A DNA stretch of 64,000 nt from Microdochium bolleyi (Eukaryota > Ascomycota > Sordariomycetes > Xylariales > Microdochiaceae). Where the stretch lies: contig KQ964249.1 in NCBI GenBank assembly GCA_001566295.1, positions 2,356,001 to 2,420,000 of the forward strand, written 5' to 3'. This document shows positions 1-11,037 of the stretch, piece after piece. A model generated the notes under the pieces. It was not told the origin of the DNA. It was given only the letters and a program-made list of their open reading frames with translations, and searched no databases. The position numbers and the translations under genes were made by a program. How positions within the stretch are numbered: the stretch's first letter is position 1; each line of letters starts with the position of its first letter.

Positions 1-624
1 GTTGTCCCAGCCACCCTCTCGCAGCAGCCTCCTCGCCTGCTCCTTCAGGCTCCTGTCCTCCGCCGAGATCGGCAGCTCATCCCTCAGCGGCATGTTCCCG
101 GTCTTCTGCACCCGCTTCTGCATCGCCTGCAGCTTCTCCTGCCTCTTCATGGCGTCCTTCATGCCGCCCGGGTGCTGCCACGCCGCGTCGCTCGCGGGCT
201 CCGCGGGCCACACGAAAGGCTTGGCCAGCTCGGCGATCATGTACTTGATCGACCGCGGCCGGCGCACGCGGCCCGAGTTGGCCGCGGGGTCGCTCGGGTC
301 CGGCTTCTCGAGCGGCTGCGCGACCACGTGCGACCGGATCCCCGCCGTCTCGACGTTGTAGGCGTTGAGCAGGTAGTCGCGCAGGTCGAACTTGTTGAAG
401 GTCAGGGGCACGCGGAAGGTCGCGAGGTTCGGCGGCGTGTTGGACTTGGGGCGCACCATCGTGACGAGGTGCGAGGGCCTGATCGGGCGGGACGTGGGAA
501 GAGAAGACCCGGAGAGTTAGCGAAAGTGCTACTTGCTTTCTGTTGTCTCTTGCGGTTCTGGGGGCTGTACTCACAGGAAGACCTGCTTGTTGCCCGCCCG
601 TACTATCTTCTGGCCGATTACCAT
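1..624 (-). CDS. mrp20: Mitochondrial large-subunit ribosomal protein uL23m (5' part, runs off the window)
   Basis: This is the N-terminal part of mitochondrial ribosomal protein L23 (yeast Mrp20 family), which sits near the exit tunnel of the mitoribosome. The exons are complement(575..624) and complement(<1..478). The 96-nt intron has a GTGAGT donor and a GATCAG acceptor, and a codon split CT|G. The join gives a run KQVFLPSHLVTMVR followed by PPNLATFRVPL and then FNKFDLRDYLLNAYNVE, the conserved core that docks the protein onto 23S-type rRNA. The start at 624 (MVIGQKIVRAG) is the nearest Met in the first exon. The C-terminus lies outside the window. The visible coding part is very GC-rich. 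Family assignment rests on remembered fungal homologues; the exon join is seen directly. Confidence 0.85.
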
Positions 625-1111
625 CTTGGGCGATTGTGTAGTCGACGAACAACGGCTGTTCGTGCGTGCGCGGGAGTGGTTGTGAAGTGTGCTTGGGCTG
701 CCTATGGTCCCATGGCTTGCGCATGTGTGGTTGATTGTATGGAGCAGAGTCTCGAAATTTGTCCTACCAATCAGATTGCCCGTCATACTGTGTATCAAGT
801 GATGGATACACTGTATGGGATGTGGGTCGGGCCAGACCCGTTGCTACTCCCATACCCCACTCCAGTCTACTAACTGAGCGAGCACTTCAAACGTCGCAGC
901 TCTCAGAAGTCTGCAGGCATGTTTCGACAATTTTACTGATTTGATTTGATTTGTGCTAAATAGTAGGAGACCACGCAAACGATTATGGTGCATGCCTCTT
1001 CTCATCAGAGGCTATTCCCTTCTCATGAGGCACGTTGGCCGTTGGTACAAGTATGTCTAGATCTATCCGCGCCACGAACGATCTGTCATGAAATAATACA
1101 CGGGAACCGTC
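625..1111. other. Intergenic: uL23m promoter side and DJ-1 gene 3' side
   Basis: No supportable gene. It must hold the promoter of the uL23m gene, which reads leftward from 624, and the 3' end of the leftward DJ-1 gene. It contains a small TGATT pentanucleotide repeat. ORFs here are short and lie on both strands without coding character. Confidence 0.6.
937..953. repeat. Microsatellite (TGATT)3
   Basis: Three perfect copies of TGATT plus TG, in the gap between the uL23m and DJ-1 genes. No role is implied. Confidence 0.9.
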
Positions 1112-2117
1112 TTAGACGTCAAGTCCATCGACGACGGTACCCTTCACCCACTCGTGCTGAATGACGTGTGCCACCTCCTTGGCGGACTCATCATCGACGA
1201 GAATGCTGACCAGGTACAAAGCTGCATCCAGGCCAGCAGTTATTCCCCCCGCCGTGATCACCCGAAGACCACCGAGGCGCATCGCCGCGCGGCGGGTCAT
1301 GGACTCGCGACGTTGGCTCGAGCTCTTGAAGGAAATGCTTCCCTTGCTGCGAGACGTAGGGTTGTCAGTCTAACGAGTATCGTCGGGGCCAAATAAGCTG
1401 TAAGTCGCGTTTCACTTACCGAGCATTGGAAGGACGCCTGCCAGTGCCGGCGTCAGAGCCGCGGCGAATGTAGGGGTTCTCATCCTCGTCTCCGATGTCG
1501 AAACGGAGGTTGTTGACGACGTAGCGGGTGTCCTCAATGACGTCGGTTCTCTCGACGCCGTTGCGGACGGCAGCGTGGCTGCAGAGGTGCTCAAACTTGG
1601 TCATGAAGTCTGGGTGGGTGGTGGCCGAGAGGCCGGACAGGATGCCCCTCTCGGCGAGGAAGAGGGAGCCGGTGCAGACGGACAGCAAGGTACGCTCTCG
1701 CTGCGAGTCCTGCTTCTGCAGCTCAGAGTAGGCGTCAATTAGGCCCATTGGCTCGAGCTTCTTGGTCAGGATGTTCTCGACATCGCCGCCGACGATGACC
1801 ATGACGTCAAAGTCGTTAAGGCGGTCGTGTGCCTCCTTGTAGGTGATCTGGGAGTTGATGATTACGCCCTGATCAGAGAGGATCGTGGACTCTGCACTGG
1901 CAATTGTGCACTCAAAGGCCCGCGTGTCTATGGGGAAGCAGAAGAGCGAGTCAGTGCTGAGTCGTGTGTGAAGAAAGAAAGTATGCTTACTCTCGTCATC
2001 CTTGTCGTGGCGAGCCCAGTGGAGGACCTCGTGGATGCCAGCGAAGTCGAGGAGGTCGAAGTGAGGCTGGAGGACGAAGAGAACCTCGACAGGGTCCTCG
2101 CGGTTCTTGGTTGCCAT
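1112..2117 (-). CDS. DJ-1/PfpI (class I glutamine amidotransferase-like) family protein
   Basis: A 289-residue protein from three exons: complement(1991..2117), (1420..1927) and (1112..1346). Introns are 63 nt (GTAAGC..CATAG) and 73 nt (GTAAGT..CGCAG). Residues 10-30 carry the first beta strand and the acid turn (DLLDFAGIHEVL). GTLL-type nucleophile elbow is seen as LLSVCTGSLFLAERG with Cys127. Near the end, VITAGGITAGLDAALYLV is the motif shared with isonitrile hydratase-like and AraC-linked DJ-1 proteins. Between about residues 205 and 240 there is a Ser/Arg-rich insertion that is not part of the fold. Members of this family include isonitrile hydratases, chaperone or glyoxalase-like enzymes and proteins of unknown use, so the substrate cannot be named. 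The start at 2117 (MATKNRED) directly precedes the conserved first strand. Confidence 0.85.
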
Positions 2118-4042
2118 GGTCGGACGTGGGGGTGGTGGTGTCTGTAAAGGGTAGGTATGAGGAAGCTGGAGGGCACGAACTGCTAGTGCTCGGTCGCTGG
2201 CAGATGGTAGGAGGGGATGGATGTTGCTTGTGCAAGCTTCACGGCTCGCAAGGTCGTGGTATGGGGGACGTTGTGTAACGGGTATCAATTGGAAGGAGTC
2301 GTCAAGAGTGAGGGGAGGGAGGAGAGGAGGAAGGAGGAGGAGAAGCCGGGAGTTGAGTCAGAGAGGGGTTCGGGACCTTTTCATAGTCGTCGCGAATTGG
2401 AGAGGCGAGAGGGGGATGGACCTTGCCCTGACCTGGCTTGCTCAAGTGACAAGTGTGGACTGGCCCATGCGGGACGGTGCGAGACAATGTGCAGCTCTCT
2501 CCTTACCCCTCGTTTGAGCTGCCTGAGCTCGAGGTGCTCATAGGATAGCTCAGGGACATGCCTACTCTAGCCTCCAAGGAGAGCATGATCTTCCCACAGT
2601 CCTGATCGCCCGAGGAACCCCGCCTTGCTGCTTCCTTTTGCCATCCATTCTTTCTCTCAGGCCCAGCCTTCTTGGTCCATCTGCACCTGCCCAGCCTCTG
2701 GGAAGTGGCCGTCAAGGCCGTTCTGTCTCCCGAGCCCGCGTGCTATCATCATCCTGCCGGTCCCAGCTTTCGGAGCTCCAGGCAACTCAGCCCACCTGCT
2801 TGCGCTGTCCGTCGCAGCCAGGGTGATGCCAGAGTGGGGCAGGAAGACCCACTTCCACCCCGCATGTCCTGGCTTCCCCGGGTTTTACTTGCTCCACTTG
2901 AGCACACGACAGGCTCCCAAGGGTTGCTCCCGAGTCCCGTCCCTGGGCGTGTGCAGCATGTCTGTGCCAATTGCCCTGTCCAGCATCACCTGTGCATTGG
3001 TGACGACCAGACAGCTGAAGGGAAGGAGCCAGTTCTCCAACGCCCCTCGCTCTCGTCTGCAGCACAAGAGGGGTATGGCATGTCCCGCAGCCAGCGAGTC
3101 AGACTGGGTTCAGTAGCTGATAGTCGGCAGACAACATGTGACCACGGATGAGGATGCGCCCAAGTCGATCGTGCCACCTTGAATCGCGTCACCCGGCAGC
3201 TTGCTCCCAGCGAAAGTGGGTCGCCGCCTGCGGGCTGCGCGGCCCTGCCCTGTGGCTTCCGGCTGCCACGCCCCTGCACGCGTCTGTCCACTTTGGGCCC
3301 GGGCCACTCGGGCAGTCCTCCGGGGAGTTCTCACTTGTTCATCCGGGCATCATGTTCCTTAGAAGTCATGATGCTGCTAATGTGTGCACCACATAACAAC
3401 ATCTGCCTGCCGTTCGAGTCCACTTTGGTAACAGCTGGGCAAGTGATACACGCCCCGTCCTGAGTTTGACAAGACGAGATTCCTACTCCGGTGCTCGTCA
3501 ACCTCAGCAGGGCACCGAGGTAAATGTGGCTCGTGAAGGTGGGACGCTTTGCTGCGGAGACAGTACTTGTGCTATTTCCTGCACGGCCCAAGCAATCATG
3601 GACGAGACTTGTGCACACAGGTAGTGGCGCCTGTAAGAGGAATTCCCAGTTGTCGCGTGATTTGCTAAACAATAAGGCATTCATTCCCTGGTCAATACTG
3701 GCCGGGACTGATGTTCTGATGATTGCTCACGACGGGTTTTGGGGCGTTGCCCTTTGTGTGAGTGGCCAGGTCTTGCGCACTGTCAGGCCTATCTTATCGC
3801 ACCCGGGTCTGAGGTCAGCTCTCCAACTGCGTCAGAGCCCGGCGTGGTCCACCAACTATTCAATTGTTGCCTTCGCCCATGTCAAGAATGTTATCTCCAT
3901 AATGCGCCAGAGCTGCCAACATCGTACACCAGATGGCCCCCCCATGACAGCGTCCCTGTTGCGTGCTTCTGAGTGAGGAGGCCTCTGCGCCCGCCAAATT
4001 CCCCGTCATATCTCTCGTTGTGGAGCACTCATGACAGTTGCG
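2118..4042. other. Intergenic 1.9 kb: divergent promoters of DJ-1 and Tsc1 genes
   Basis: Both flanking genes start here and read away from each other. The sequence is pyrimidine-rich on the + strand around 2590-2760. Several ORFs of 100-163 codons overlap in different frames, for example 2625-3116 and 3524-3976. None has a recognisable motif or splice-supported extension, so I call no gene. Confidence 0.55.
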
Positions 4043-7000
4043 ATGGCGTCGCTTCCGTAAGTCCAGTCCAGTTGTGCACCAGAACTCGCATGCGATCGAC
4101 TTGTGCTGACAACCACACAGGCAGTTCAAAGACCTCGCAAAGGCAATCCAGGCCTACGTCCCGGCTGGCAGCCTCCCGCTACCCGACAGCCTCGCCGATC
4201 TCATCGAGGGCTATCTGCGCAAACACGAAGACAAGTTCGAAGAGTCGATCTCCGATAAAGTCAACGACGAGCTCCTCTCCGTCTTCCATAGCTCTGTCGC
4301 CAACAAGCCCTCTCGCTACGCACCGTTCATTGCAGTGCTTCGGCGTTTGCGCCCTCTGATCGGCCAGGCAGAAAAAGTCCTCAACTGGATTGACCTGCTC
4401 ACGCCTATTCTCGACCATTTGACCCAGGAGAAGGATCTCGCGAGCGAGTCGCAAGCTCTTGTCCTGGAGATCCTGACCGCCGATGATAATGCCCATACTT
4501 CGGGTTCTGCCCGTGGCGTGGCAGCAGCCATGGCGGAAAAGCTTTTGTGCATCTGGCTCGAAGAGTCTAGGCTTGCTGGGCGCACAGACGATACAAGCCA
4601 GCACTTCAAAGAGAAACATATCCGCGAGACACTGCTGCAGTATGGTCGCAAGCGACCACAGGTAAGCCGATCGGCCGTCCAAACAAGCTGCTCCCTGACT
4701 AACGACGCAGTTAGGATTTGATGATAGTACTAGACAAATACTTCTTGCAGAAGTCTAGCCGGGCACTGATCTTGATATTTGTGGCAGACTTTGTCAAGAG
4801 CCAGCCGCCGCATCTCCATACAATATTGCAGACTCCGCTCTTTGGGGACCTCCTCACTTGCCTGCAACAAGACACCTCATCCACGATCATCTCATTGGCG
4901 CTCGGGGTTGTGACCATGATCTTGCCGCATTTCCCGAGTTCGCTGGTCCCACACCTCCCAACGTTGTTCAACATATACGCGCGTCTTCTGTTCTGGGAAC
5001 GCTTGCTCTCCAACCTATCTGCGACTATGGATGGCGAACAAGAACCATACACTGCACCAGTTTCAACTACTTGGGACAAATGCAATTTCTCGCCAAATAT
5101 GGACATCACCTCTATTGAGCACCTCATGAGTTTCTACACGATTTTGTACGGCCTATACCCTATCAATTTCACCGACTACATTCGCAAGCCTCAGCGGTAT
5201 CTGAGGCATGCTGAGGTGCCTGACGCAGACGAGATTGAGGTTCAGCCGTCAGAGATAAGACATGCTACGGAACAGTTTAGGCAATGTCACTTACTGCACG
5301 AGAACTTTTACACGCTCACTATCGACTCCGAAAAGACAGACGTTGGCAGGTTCCTGAAATGCGAGCCAGCCGAGGTCGTGGCAGATTGTATCGCGTTGTG
5401 TGTGGCACCAGAATGGCAGCCAGATATCAGTACACTCGGCACAACACTGGACGAGCCTGTCCTTGGATCTCAGGGCATTGACGAGACAACTGAGGCAACG
5501 TTATTGGGCATTTCTCATCCAAAGGATACATCTGCTTCCCAAAGCCCATTGGCTGACAACATGGACGGACCAGGGCTATCTGAAGCGGACGGCAACACAA
5601 CAGCAACTACATTCCCACCGATTGCACGGAAGACATCGCAGGCTAGTCACCACTCTAACAAAGACTCCTCGGGCGCGCCTATGTCTGGCGATGGTCTTGA
5701 AAGTCCCACTCTGCCTCGGCAGTTGACGACGTCAGGTTCGCAGACACGCTTGCAAGACATGATCAACTCCAACAAGGCAATCAAGTCTGGCCTGCACCAA
5801 AATCTGCCCAACGACAGTGTTCCCTCCTTGGCTCTCAGTCAGCATGAGACCATATCAGAACGGTTGTATGGTCACCTCAGTGCTGGTGGTCCTCCATCGG
5901 TGTCAACTTCAGATCCGAGCCGGTGTCATGACGAGCAGACTGGCCATCTGTACCGCCAAATCCTCCTCCTCCAGAATGATCTCACCTTTGAGCGCTTCAT
6001 GAAACAACAGCACTTGACACATGTGGGAGATCTCCGTAGACGGCAGCTACACGAAGCAACAACAGAAGCAGAGGCTCAGAACTTGATGATAACGAACCGA
6101 CATCTCAAACAGAGGCTCGCAGAGGCAAAGAGCACCGAGCTGCAGGTCAAGAAGGAAGCAGAGAGCCGGCGCACAATGTCTAAGAAATGGGAGGCCGACC
6201 TGACGTCGAAGCTGCGGGCTCTCCGTGAGGAGCAGAAGAAATGGACAGCGCGAGAGAAGACTCTGGTTTCGGAGCTCGATGCCGCAAAGAGCGAGCATGA
6301 AAAGCTCGTCAAGCTCGTGTGCGATGCCGAAGTTCGAGAGCTGGGGCTCAAGCAGAACATGCAGTCCGTCGAGCTGAACGTGAGCGAGATGGAAAGGCTA
6401 CGGGCCGAGGTCGAGCGCGCCACCGAGGCCGAACGCAACTTACAGGCTCGGGAGGCCGAGCGTCAAGCAGCTCTCACAAGTGCCGACGAGGCAGATGGTC
6501 GCGCAGAAGCACTTCGATTGAAAATCACAGCTTTGGAACAGGAGCTGCGTCAGAACCAAGATCGGCATCAGAGGGAGCTGTCTGCGCTGAACGTGCAATT
6601 ACAGGATACCCTGAAGAAGGGGACCACGTCTGTGCCAGAAGATTTACAGCAGAAACTCGATGCGGCGATCGCTGGAGCTCGAGCGCAGCAGGAGCAATTC
6701 CGCGAGCGCCTAAAGGAACATGCAAGGAGAAACAGAGACCTACAAGCAGAGTTGCTCGACCTAAAGTGCAGCATCCCCTCACGCACACGATCAGATCCAC
6801 TCCGCATATATGACATGCGGGCGTCGAAGAACATCTCATCCGACTCTGAGGATGTCCCCCAGCCCCGGAGCCAGAGAGGCTATTCGAACCCCGAAGCTCA
6901 CGACTCCTCATCTTATAGTGTCAGCCCGCCACTGGCGCCTGTGAAGTCGTCAGCCTCCATCAGCAGTCGGGAGGGAGCATCGCTGATAGACGTCGGGGCC

Positions 7001-7228
7001 GAGCGCTCTGAGACACCCGCCAGTGCAGAGCGCTTTGTTGTACCAGGTAGGTCGACATCTCTGCCAGCCGTAATCAGGTCCTCATAATGACCGAAGCCGT
7101 GCCCTTTGTTGCTAATCTTTGGAGTAGAAGAAGCCCCGCCGATATCAAAAAAGGAGAAGAAGGAGAAGAAAGACGACCGGGAGCGGCGCAAGCTCGTGGG
7201 GATTCGTGGCATGCGAGGATTTGTGTGA
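4043..7228 (+). CDS. tsc1: Hamartin (Tsc1), subunit of the TSC GAP complex
   Basis: A complete 995-residue hamartin homologue. Tsc1 stabilises Tsc2, and the complex inactivates the GTPase Rheb and so restrains TORC1 and amino-acid uptake. Exons: 4043..4056, 4121..4661, 4715..7046, 7128..7228; all introns are GT-AG, with CTAAC-type branch points. Residues 1-400 are the helical hamartin region, including the family hallmark LYGLYPINFTDYIRKPQRYL around residues 329-348. A Ser/Thr-rich disordered stretch follows (about 440-590). Next comes a long Gln/Glu/Arg-rich coiled coil (about 594-870), the part that binds Tsc2 in other species. The last exon encodes a Lys-rich tail ending KLVGIRGMRGFV. An in-frame ATG 12 nt upstream (4031) could also serve as start; I chose 4043 because MASLP fits the family better. 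Confidence 0.9.
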
Positions 7229-8682
7229 GGTGTATTGCAGGCCCTAAGTCAGGGCTCCGAGAGCAAGCACGTTACTTTCAGCATCTGGTAGATATGCCAA
7301 GAACCCTTCGAGCAGCATGACATGGATATCGACGTGAGGGTGGATCAGAAGCTGAACTTGCGCTTCGACAACTGCCAAAGTATAGGGATGCCATGTAGTC
7401 CAGCAATGACTGTTTGAATTTGTGAAACCAGCGATGCTCACTATGGGGCAGGGTTGTCTTCACAGTCTGGTATCGCTGTCCGCCTGTGGGTGTCAAACAA
7501 CAACAGACTTCAAGACACGGGCACAGTTGTCCCAGAGCAACGGCTGCATTCTTGCTTTGCTTAGTCATCGGTGCTTGTCAACTCGGGGTCAAAACTCGAT
7601 ACGAGAAATGATGGTTGCGAGGCTTGCTGGGGCTCGAATGCAGCGAGGGAACCTGCGGGCTGCTGTCCAGGGCCCGCATCGCCTAGTTCCGGATCGAGCA
7701 GCCAAGCTCCGCCAAGCTCGGGTGACCCCGGTCATGCAGATGTCATCGATCCTGGCTCTGTCCACCATTCCACCTTGACCCATGATTGTCTGCATCGAGA
7801 GGCAGCTCGAGATCCAGGCTGGCTCGGCTGGGGGGAGGGCTCTGGTAGCTTCGGTCCTTGAACTCGATGACCACGGGATGATCAGAAGCGCCGAGCATGA
7901 CGACCGGAGGAGCCGGACAGCTGCATCGACCGATGCCGCACACGCAGCACCAGACAGACAGACACAAGGGAAGCTTTCAACGGCGTGGCACCATGGTGGG
8001 GTGGTCCTGGTTGCTTTCTTGCCTCTTGCTTCCGCAAACCCAGGCGGGATTTCTCCTGCGTCCCCGGCCTGGACCAGTAATGCAGAGTGACGACAGCGCA
8101 AGGGGGAGGCGACCGCCCGCAGCGGAGGCAAACCAGGGATACACGCACACCAGCACCATGTCTTCCCCACGCAACATTCCATTGTGTGCGTCCCGGCGGA
8201 AGCGGCAACCTCGCCCTCTTTCGGTCGAGGGCACAACTCGCAGCCTAGGTACACGCAAGCACGTACGCGCCGATGCTCACATCCAGCTTAGCTAGGACAA
8301 AAGCAGGAACGAGGGGCGCAAGGATGTCATGGTGCCGCTTGTGCCTGCCCGCGGTGGCGTTCATTTTCCTAGTTTGTGAGACATCCGCACTGGTGCCATC
8401 TCTGCCTACCTACCTTTGGGTATGCTTGCCGATCGAGCCGCATGAGCCTGTCTGTGCCTGGGCTGTTCCTGCCGTTTTCGCAACTTTAAGCTTTTCCCTT
8501 GTTGTCAACCAGATAAAACTTGCCTGCTCGAAGCCTGTTGTGGCGAGCCCCATCCTACCTTTCTTGCTCTGCATCTTTCAAAAGGAGCAACAACAAACCT
8601 GAGCTCTTCTTCATTGGCTCCTCACGCCTTTTGTAATACGATCTTGACATCTAGGAACCTATTGTTAAGACACAGCTTCACC
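7229..8682. other. Intergenic 1.45 kb: Tsc1 3' region and EglC promoter
   Basis: Two genes on the same strand flank this gap. The distal part should be the eglC promoter and leader; an ATAAAA run at 8514-8519 lies about 165 nt before the ATG but is not a convincing TATA box. A 221-codon ORF on the minus strand (7589-8254) is Cys/Arg/Ala-rich, has no motif, and overlaps other ORFs, so it is not called. Confidence 0.55.
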
Positions 8683-10253
8683 ATGCGGGCAACATTCACA
8701 GCCGCCAGCCTGCTGGCTCTCAGCTCGATAGCAGAGGCTGCCAAGGGTTTCAACTATGGCAGTACCTTCACCACAGGCGCCGCAAAGTCCCAGTCTGACT
8801 TCGAGGCCGAGTTCAGGACGGCAGCTCAGCTCGAGGGCACGAGTGGCTTCACCAGTGCTCGTCTCTACACCATGATCGTACGCGGACTTCTGCTCATCTC
8901 ATGGTTCTGAACCCCCCGCTGACTTGACGGGAACACCACCCAAACAGCAAGCCGGAACGACCAGTGACCCAATCTCTGCCATCCCAGCTGCTCTCAACAC
9001 CAGCACTACACTGCTCCTTGGCCTGTGGGCCTCGGCCGGCCAGACCGTCTTCACCAACGAGATCAACGCCCTCAAGGCCGCGATTGCCCAGTACGGCGAC
9101 GCCTTTGCCAAGGCCGTCGACGGCATCTCGGTAGGCAGCGAAGACTTGTACCGCAGCTCGCCTCAGGGCATAGCCGCTGGCTCCAACGTCGGCACAGATG
9201 CGGCCACCATTGTCAACTACATCCGCCAGGTCCGGGAGGCCATCGCCGGCACTGCGCTGTCCGGTGCCAAGATTGGCCATGTTCGTACACCCCATTCGTT
9301 GTTTCTCCTCCCATGAAAGCACACCAGGCAGCAGACTCGCATTCGCCCATTCTAACATTACTCTCATACAGGTTGATACATGGACCGCATGGGTTGAGGG
9401 TTCCACGCAGCCCGTCATCCAGGCGTGTGACTGGATCGGCCAGGATGCCTACCCGTACTTTGAGCAGGAGAACCAGAACGCTATCGGCAACAACAAAGAT
9501 CTCTTCTACCAGTCTCTGGCTGCCACCACCCGCGCTGTCAATGGCAAGCCTGTGTGGATCACCGAGACCGGCTTCCCAGTCAGCGGCAAGACAGTCGGCC
9601 AGGCTGTGCCGTCTCTGGAAAATGCCGAGACTTACTGGCAGGAGGTTGGCTGTGCCATCTTCCAGACAACCAGCGTCTGGTGGTACACGCTCCAGGATGC
9701 GGCGCCAGCCACGCCTAACCCGAGCTTCGGCGTCATCGGCAACACACTCACCACGACTCCGCTGTACAACTTGACTTGTGGTGCTGCTTCAGGCCAGGGG
9801 TCATCATCTTCGTCCTCGTCAGCCCTGCCGTCTTCGAGCTCTGCCAGCCAGGCGACCAGTGGCTCGGCGTCGGCCTCGCCGACTACTGGCGGACAACTAT
9901 CGTCCGCCTCGCCCGCCGCGAGCAGCAGCGCCGCCACCACCGCCGCTGGAACATCGTCCCTGCCGGACTCCGGTGGCAGCCCTCAGAGCATCCCTAGCTC
10001 CCAGATCGCTCTCGAGTCGTCGTCGGTTGCGACGCCATCCGTCACGACCACGTACACAAAGCCTGCCACTACCCCTACCCAAGGAGGGGGCACTGTGGCT
10101 ACCGGAGGCACCACCACTGCCACCAGCGCGGTGACTGTCACTCCTGTGCCTACCACCGTTCCTGCGGCCGGGGCGCCGGGCCGGTCTGGCCTTGCGTCGA
10201 GTGCTGCTTTGGGGGCACTCTTCGTGGCCATTGTTGCCGGAATTGCGATGTAA
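8683..10253 (+). CDS. eglC: GPI-anchored GH17 glucan endo-1,3-beta-glucosidase (EglC type)
   Basis: A 469-residue cell-wall enzyme that hydrolyses beta-1,3-glucan. Exons: 8683..8877, 8948..9280, 9372..10253. Residues 1-19 (MRATFTAASLLALSSIAEA) form a signal peptide. The GH17 fold spans about 20-310: VGSEDLYR contains the acid/base Glu130, and WITETGFPVSG contains the nucleophile Glu241. From about 320 to 445 comes a Ser/Thr/Ala/Pro-rich stalk, likely heavily O-glycosylated. The C-terminus is a short hydrophobic tail (ALGALFVAIVAGIAM) typical of GPI attachment, with a small-residue omega region just before it. The second intron uses a weak donor, GTTCGT, but only this join restores KIGHVDTWTAW. 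A start at 8614 in the same frame would bury the signal peptide, so 8683 is preferred. Confidence 0.93.
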
Positions 10254-11037
10254 ATCAGCACGAGATTTGTCGACATACCAAAGAGTGAGCACATGTTACA
10301 GGTTCATATTCTGTGGTTCCCATCTTGAGAACAGCAGTTCTGAGACGAGCTCCTGGTGGAACGTCGAATCGTGCCATAATTCGAAGTAGCTGCACATAGA
10401 CAAAGAACTTGTGAATGCATTTAAAATCAGGGTGAAATATGTCATAGTGGAAACAAGCATCTCGTATCTGTTCGGGCCGACATTTCGGCACGATAAAACA
10501 AGGTGGATATGTGACCATATATTCAAGCCCGTCCGTGTCATCATCACAGTGAATGTAGTTTTGTATCAGTTGGTTGCCGTGCTCCATGCTGTTGTATTTT
10601 GACAATACTATCCTGTTGTAGGCACAATCTGGAATGCCACCACAACGTGGCCATTCGACTGTTGTGCATGGTCCAGTCGACACGGCCATGCATCAATCGC
10701 GAAAGTGCAAGCAGAAAGTGCAATAGTAACGAACAGAAAGTTGTGTCGAGTCTCAATTTTTCCCTTTTCGCCACGAAAGTTGTGGTACATGACTAGGATG
10801 TTTGGCATAACTCTTTTTGACAGACCCATGCTCTCGCTCAGAGCTAGGTTCAAAGCCGGACGTGTAGCTCTCGGAGCTATGCCGAAGGGGACGATACAAC
10901 AATTTTGGAGTCCCGGTATGATTGAACGCCTCACACTTCTGCCGGGGATTGCATGTCCACCGCGTATCAAAAAGCTCAAGTTGTTCTGTTCACTTACGGC
11001 GAGCCCGCGTGTGCAGCAAGGTAGCCGCTCGCAAGAT
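10254..11037. other. Convergent intergenic region, 0.8 kb
   Basis: The 3' ends of eglC (+) and the coiled-coil gene (-) meet here. It is more AT-rich than its neighbours. It holds overlapping ORFs on both strands, the longest on the minus strand at 10255-10689 (144 codons), whose stop lies 2 nt from the eglC stop. None is recognised. Confidence 0.55.

Noticed and set aside
3400..3430. B-box-like GTTCGAGTCC
   Set aside because: The flanking bases cannot form a T stem and no A box lies at the right distance.
3524..3976. 150-codon ORF upstream of Tsc1
   Set aside because: No motif, no splice link to Tsc1 exon 1, and several competing frames; more likely Tsc1 promoter or leader.
7589..8254. 221-codon minus-strand ORF upstream of eglC
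   Set aside because: Cys/Arg/Ala-rich with no recognisable fold and overlapped by similar ORFs in other frames.
8683..10253. Part of a secondary-metabolite or wall-synthesis cluster together with the oxidase
   Set aside because: No synthase, transporter or pathway regulator is nearby and the two enzymes are 24 kb apart with housekeeping genes between them.
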